Part shown: piece after piece, positions 61,813 through 64,000 of the stretch
How the letters are laid out: every line of letters starts with the position of its first letter
How positions within the stretch are numbered: position 1 is the stretch's first letter
NCBI RefSeq assembly: GCF_001428255.1
Contig: NZ_LMRW01000028.1
Span: 124,001-188,000 of the forward strand
Direction: 5' to 3'
DNA from: Agromyces sp. Soil535
Lineage (GTDB): Bacteria > Actinomycetota > Actinomycetes > Actinomycetales > Microbacteriaceae
Length of the DNA: 64,000 nucleotides
Translations under genes and position numbers: made by a program
Notes under the pieces: generated by a model
What the model saw: the letters and a program-made list of their open reading frames with translations, nothing else
Database searches by the model: none
Told to the model about the DNA's origin: nothing

Positions 61813-62196
61813 CTACGCCACGCTAGCCGACGAGCCCGGTCCGGTCGAACCCGAGCCGCCCGACGACGAACCGGAGCCGCCCGACGTCGAGCCGCCGGAG
61901 GATGACCCGCCGGAGGATGACCCGCCCGAGGAGGAGCTGCCCGAGGAGGAGCCGCCCGAGGAGGAGCCGTCCGACGTGGAGCCGCCGGACGCGGCATTCG
62001 ACCCTCCGCCCGAGCCGCCCGCCCGCGAGTCGGTGCTGTAGAAGCCCGACCCGTTGAACGTCACTCCGATGGTGTTGAAGAGCTTGCGCAGCCTGCCGCC
62101 GCACACGTCGCAGACGGTGAGCGTCTCGTCGGTGAACGCCTGGTGGATGTCGAATGCGTTGTCGCACTCGGTGCAGCGGTAGGAATAGGTGGGCAT
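61813..62196 (-). CDS. FmdB-type zinc-ribbon protein with Ser/Gly repeat tail
   Basis: 127 residues. The FmdB zinc ribbon is MPTYSYRCTECDNAFDI with two CxxC pairs (CTEC and CDVC), followed by RLRKLFNTIGVTFNGSGFYSTD, the classic family body. From about residue 65 the protein is a Ser/Gly repeat tail (GGSSSGGSS-like units). FmdB proteins are putative regulators, role unproven. ATG 62196. It lies between fthC and mscL on the same strand, with 26 to 36 bp gaps, so probably one operon. Confidence 0.9.
   Translation of the reverse strand: MPTYSYRCTECDNAFDIHQAFTDETLTVCDVCGGRLRKLFNTIGVTFNGSGFYSTDSRAGGSGGGSNAASGGSTSDGSSSGGSSSGSSSSGGSSSGGSSSGGSTSGGSGSSSGGSGSTGPGSSASVA
61850..61990 (-). repeat. Short tandem repeats coding the FmdB Ser/Gly tail
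   Basis: Repeated 9-15 bp units of GGAGGAG/CGGCTCC-like sequence on the minus strand encode Gly-Ser-Ser. Variable in length among strains is likely. Confidence 0.7.
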
Positions 62197-62222
62197 GTGA
62201 CTCTTCCGGATCGTGGCGCCGT

Positions 62223-62801
62223 TCAGAACGCGATGATGCGCGTGGGTGTCACGACGCCGTTCACGGCCTGGTCGTGCACCTCGCGCGGCACCTCGTCGAC
62301 GAACTCGCTGTCGAAGACGACGGCGTACACCGGTGGACATCTTTCCATCGACCCGAGGGTCTTGTCGAAATAGCCCCGGCCCCAGCCGAGTCGCATGCCC
62401 GTGCGGTCCACCGCAGCGGCCGGCACCAGGATGAGGTCGACGTCGTTGATCGCCATCGGCCCGAGGAGTTCGCCGGCCGCCTCGGGCACGCCGTGCAGGC
62501 CGAGTGTCTCGACGTCCTCCTCGCCCACCGTCCAGTCGAGCAGTCCGTCCTCGCGGGTGATGGGGAACAGGACCCGGATGCCACGGGCCTCCGCCCAGTT
62601 CACGAACGGACGGGTGTCGGGCTCGGTCGGCATCGAGAGGTAGCACGAGAGCGACTCGGCGCCGGTCGAGCCGACGAGCTCCTCGAGCCGGGCGGTGAAC
62701 CCCTCGGTCGCGTGTTCGCGCTCGTGCGCCGGCATGTTCTGCCTGCGCTCTCGGAACTCCGCACGCAGCACGCGCTTCTGGACGTCCGGATCGTCGGGCA
62801 T
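62223..62801 (-). CDS. 5-formyltetrahydrofolate cyclo-ligase
   Basis: 192 residues. It converts 5-formyl-THF plus ATP to 5,10-methenyl-THF. KRVLRAEFRERRQNM (N-terminal Arg/Lys-rich helix), LSMPTEPDTRPFVNWAEARG, VPAAAVDRTGMRLGWGRGYFDKTL and DEVPREVHDQAVNGVVTPTR identify the family. The start was set to ATG 62801 because TAGGAT ends 7 nt upstream (leaderless); ATG 62810 is a possible longer start. It is divergent from galU. Confidence 0.94.
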   Translation of the reverse strand: MPDDPDVQKRVLRAEFRERRQNMPAHEREHATEGFTARLEELVGSTGAESLSCYLSMPTEPDTRPFVNWAEARGIRVLFPITREDGLLDWTVGEEDVETLGLHGVPEAAGELLGPMAINDVDLILVPAAAVDRTGMRLGWGRGYFDKTLGSMERCPPVYAVVFDSEFVDEVPREVHDQAVNGVVTPTRIIAF

Positions 62802-62808
62802 GGCACAC

Positions 62809-62814
62809 ATCCTA
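62809..62814 (-). promoter_or_regulatory. -10 box of the leaderless cyclo-ligase gene
   Basis: Minus-strand TAGGAT ends 7 nt before ATG 62801. Confidence 0.5.
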
Positions 62815-62862
62815 GGATGCTCGTCGCACCGGTCGGCCCTGCGCGGTGCCGCGGCATCCGGT

Positions 62863-62868
62863 TACGCT
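62863..62868 (+). promoter_or_regulatory. -10 box of leaderless galU
   Basis: TACGCT ends 7 nt before ATG 62876; no ribosome site. Confidence 0.55.
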
Positions 62869-62875
62869 GAGTCGC

Positions 62876-63775
62876 ATGACCCAACGGATCACGAAGGCCG
62901 TCATCCCGGCTGCAGGGCTCGGGACGCGGTTCCTCCCGGCGACCAAAGCGATGCCGAAGGAGATGCTCCCCGTCGTCGACAAGCCCGCCATCCAGTACGT
63001 CGTCGAGGAGGCGGTGCGCGCGGGCCTGACCGACGTGCTCATGATCACCGGCCGCAACAAGAACGCGCTCGAGAACCACTTCGACCGGGTCACCGAACTC
63101 GAGTACACGCTCGAGGCGAAGGGCGACACGGCGAAGCTCCAGAAGGTCAACGAATCCACCGACCTCGCCGACATGCACTACGTGCGCCAGGGCGACCCGC
63201 GCGGCCTGGGGCACGCGGTGCTGCGGGCGCGCATGCATGTCAATGAGCAGCCGTTCGCGGTGCTCCTCGGCGATGACATCATCGACGAGCGCGACGTGCT
63301 CCTCACCCGCATGCTCGAGGAGCAGGAGAAGCGCGACGCGTCGATCGTCGCCCTCCTCGAGGTCGACCCCGAGAGCATCCACCTGTATGGCGCCGCGGCC
63401 GTCGAACCCACAGAAGAGGCCGATGTCGTGCGCATCACCGGCCTCGTGGAGAAGCCGGCCAAGGAAGTAGCCCCCTCGAACTACGCCGTGATCGGCCGCT
63501 ACGTGCTGAAGCCCCTGGTGTTCGACATCCTCGAGCACACGCACCCGGGCAAGGGTGGCGAGATCCAGCTCACCGACGCGCTCATGGAGATGGCGGGCGA
63601 CGTGGAGGGCACGGGCGGCGTCTACGGCGTCGTCTTCCGCGGACGCCGCTACGACACGGGCGACAAGCTCGACTACATCAAGGCGGTGGTGCAGCTCGCC
63701 GCCGACCGCGACGATCTCGGCCCCGAGTTCAAACCCTGGCTGGCCGAGTACGTCGCCGGCTTCGATCGGATCTGA
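62876..63775 (+). CDS. galU: UTP-glucose-1-phosphate uridylyltransferase
   Basis: 299 residues, standard length. It makes UDP-glucose from UTP and glucose-1-phosphate for wall polysaccharides and other sugar nucleotides. AVIPAAGLGTRFLPATKAMPKE (nucleotide-binding), KPAIQYVVEEAV, LGDDIIDE, VEKPAKEVAPSNYAVIGRYV and RRYDTGDKLDYIKA are all intact. ATG 62876 starts at the family N-terminus. A GNAT acetyltransferase gene follows 2 nt after its stop, so they are co-transcribed. Confidence 0.97.
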   Translation: MTQRITKAVIPAAGLGTRFLPATKAMPKEMLPVVDKPAIQYVVEEAVRAGLTDVLMITGRNKNALENHFDRVTELEYTLEAKGDTAKLQKVNESTDLADMHYVRQGDPRGLGHAVLRARMHVNEQPFAVLLGDDIIDERDVLLTRMLEEQEKRDASIVALLEVDPESIHLYGAAAVEPTEEADVVRITGLVEKPAKEVAPSNYAVIGRYVLKPLVFDILEHTHPGKGGEIQLTDALMEMAGDVEGTGGVYGVVFRGRRYDTGDKLDYIKAVVQLAADRDDLGPEFKPWLAEYVAGFDRI

Positions 63776-63777
63776 CG

Positions 63778-64000
63778 ATGGCGGCGGCCGCGATCCCCAC
63801 GCTGCGTGACGGGGACGTCACCCTGCGGCCGATCCGCGCGCGCGACGCCAAGGCGCTGGAGCGCGTGCTGCTCGACAACCGCGGCTGGCTGCGGCAGTGG
63901 GAGGCGACCTACCCGGGAGGCGGCTCGGTCATCGACACCCGCGGGAGCATCCGCAACCTCCTGTCGCACGCCCGCACGGGCCACGCCCTTCCATTCGTGA
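63778..64000 (+). CDS. GNAT N-acetyltransferase, RimJ-like (cut by window edge)
   Basis: First 74 codons. TLRDGDVTLRPIRARDAKALERVLLDNRGWLRQWEAT is the N-terminus of the RimJ/RimL-type acetyltransferase family. The acetyl-CoA-binding motif is beyond the window. The ATG at 63778 is 2 nt after the galU stop. The substrate may be ribosomal protein or another amine. Confidence 0.85.
   Translation, partial: MAAAAIPTLRDGDVTLRPIRARDAKALERVLLDNRGWLRQWEATYPGGGSVIDTRGSIRNLLSHARTGHALPFV

Overview
The window is high-GC DNA (roughly 70 percent by eye) from an actinobacterium. Gene content and order (gpmA / phoU-senX3-regX3 / carD-ispDF-cysS-rlmB), a DtxR-type regulator, an orphan WXG100 protein, a GlnR regulator and an XPB helicase point to Microbacteriaceae. 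Agromyces or a near relative is my best guess, an inference that a marker-gene search would settle. Nearly all genes look like core chromosome. I see no insertion sequence, prophage or CRISPR array.

Layout. 1-4612: ppk1 (cut by the window edge), glnR, two small membrane proteins, and a nitrobindin-like / ygfZ / FUSC-permease run. 4677-10781: one giant gene for a secreted ThuA plus sugar-dehydrogenase-propeller protein of about 2034 residues with its own promoter. 11090-19710: gpmA, phosphate-sensing phoU and senX3-regX3, a lipoprotein, carD, ispDF, cysS, rlmB. 19745-29208: DUF4032 protein, msiK-type ABC ATPase, DsbA-like protein, tRNA-Thr, nitroreductase, msrB, a LytR_C protein, a cold-shock gene, a DUF3048 lipoprotein, and groL under two CIRCE-type operators. 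29299-35883: a WXG100 protein, a second two-component system, an overlapping ferredoxin-reductase / folP2-like / RibD_C-like operon and another reductase. 35884-36369 holds gene relics. 36370-46678: XPB helicase pair, cspB-DUF3027, serC/DtxR divergent pair, two secreted cell-wall hydrolase-like proteins (NlpC/P60 and CHAP) with unusual leaders, and an HNH protein. 46679-53004: a possible 32-residue peptide gene, lactonase, tRNA-Arg, a DUF6325 protein with a mini-protein, TMEM175-like channel, an ATP-dependent DNA ligase, and a MarR/membrane-protein pair. 53023-64000: Lrp/ald, a persulfide-response operon (CoADR-rhodanese fusion, rhodanese, CstR-like repressor with its operator), a large helicase-like protein with degenerate ATPase motifs, mscL, an FmdB protein, 5-formyl-THF cyclo-ligase, galU and a partial acetyltransferase.

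How the parts work together. Nutrient control is prominent: GlnR (nitrogen), PhoU/SenX3/RegX3 and Ppk1 (phosphate and polyphosphate), MsiK (sugar import), Lrp/Ald (alanine). Cell-envelope functions recur in the NlpC/P60 and CHAP proteins, the LytR_C protein, galU, mscL and the DsbA-like protein. Many genes have a TANNNT box only 6-8 nt before the start codon, indicating leaderless transcripts. Most strong terminators are perfect GC-rich hairpins without a T-tract.

Most interesting leads: the CstR-type operon with an intact ATACCCC palindrome; the pseudo-helicase at 57358-61116; the CHAP-gene leader with four mutually complementary segments covering the Shine-Dalgarno; the tiny peptide gene at 46810; and a possible small transcript between two strong terminators at 44833-45004.
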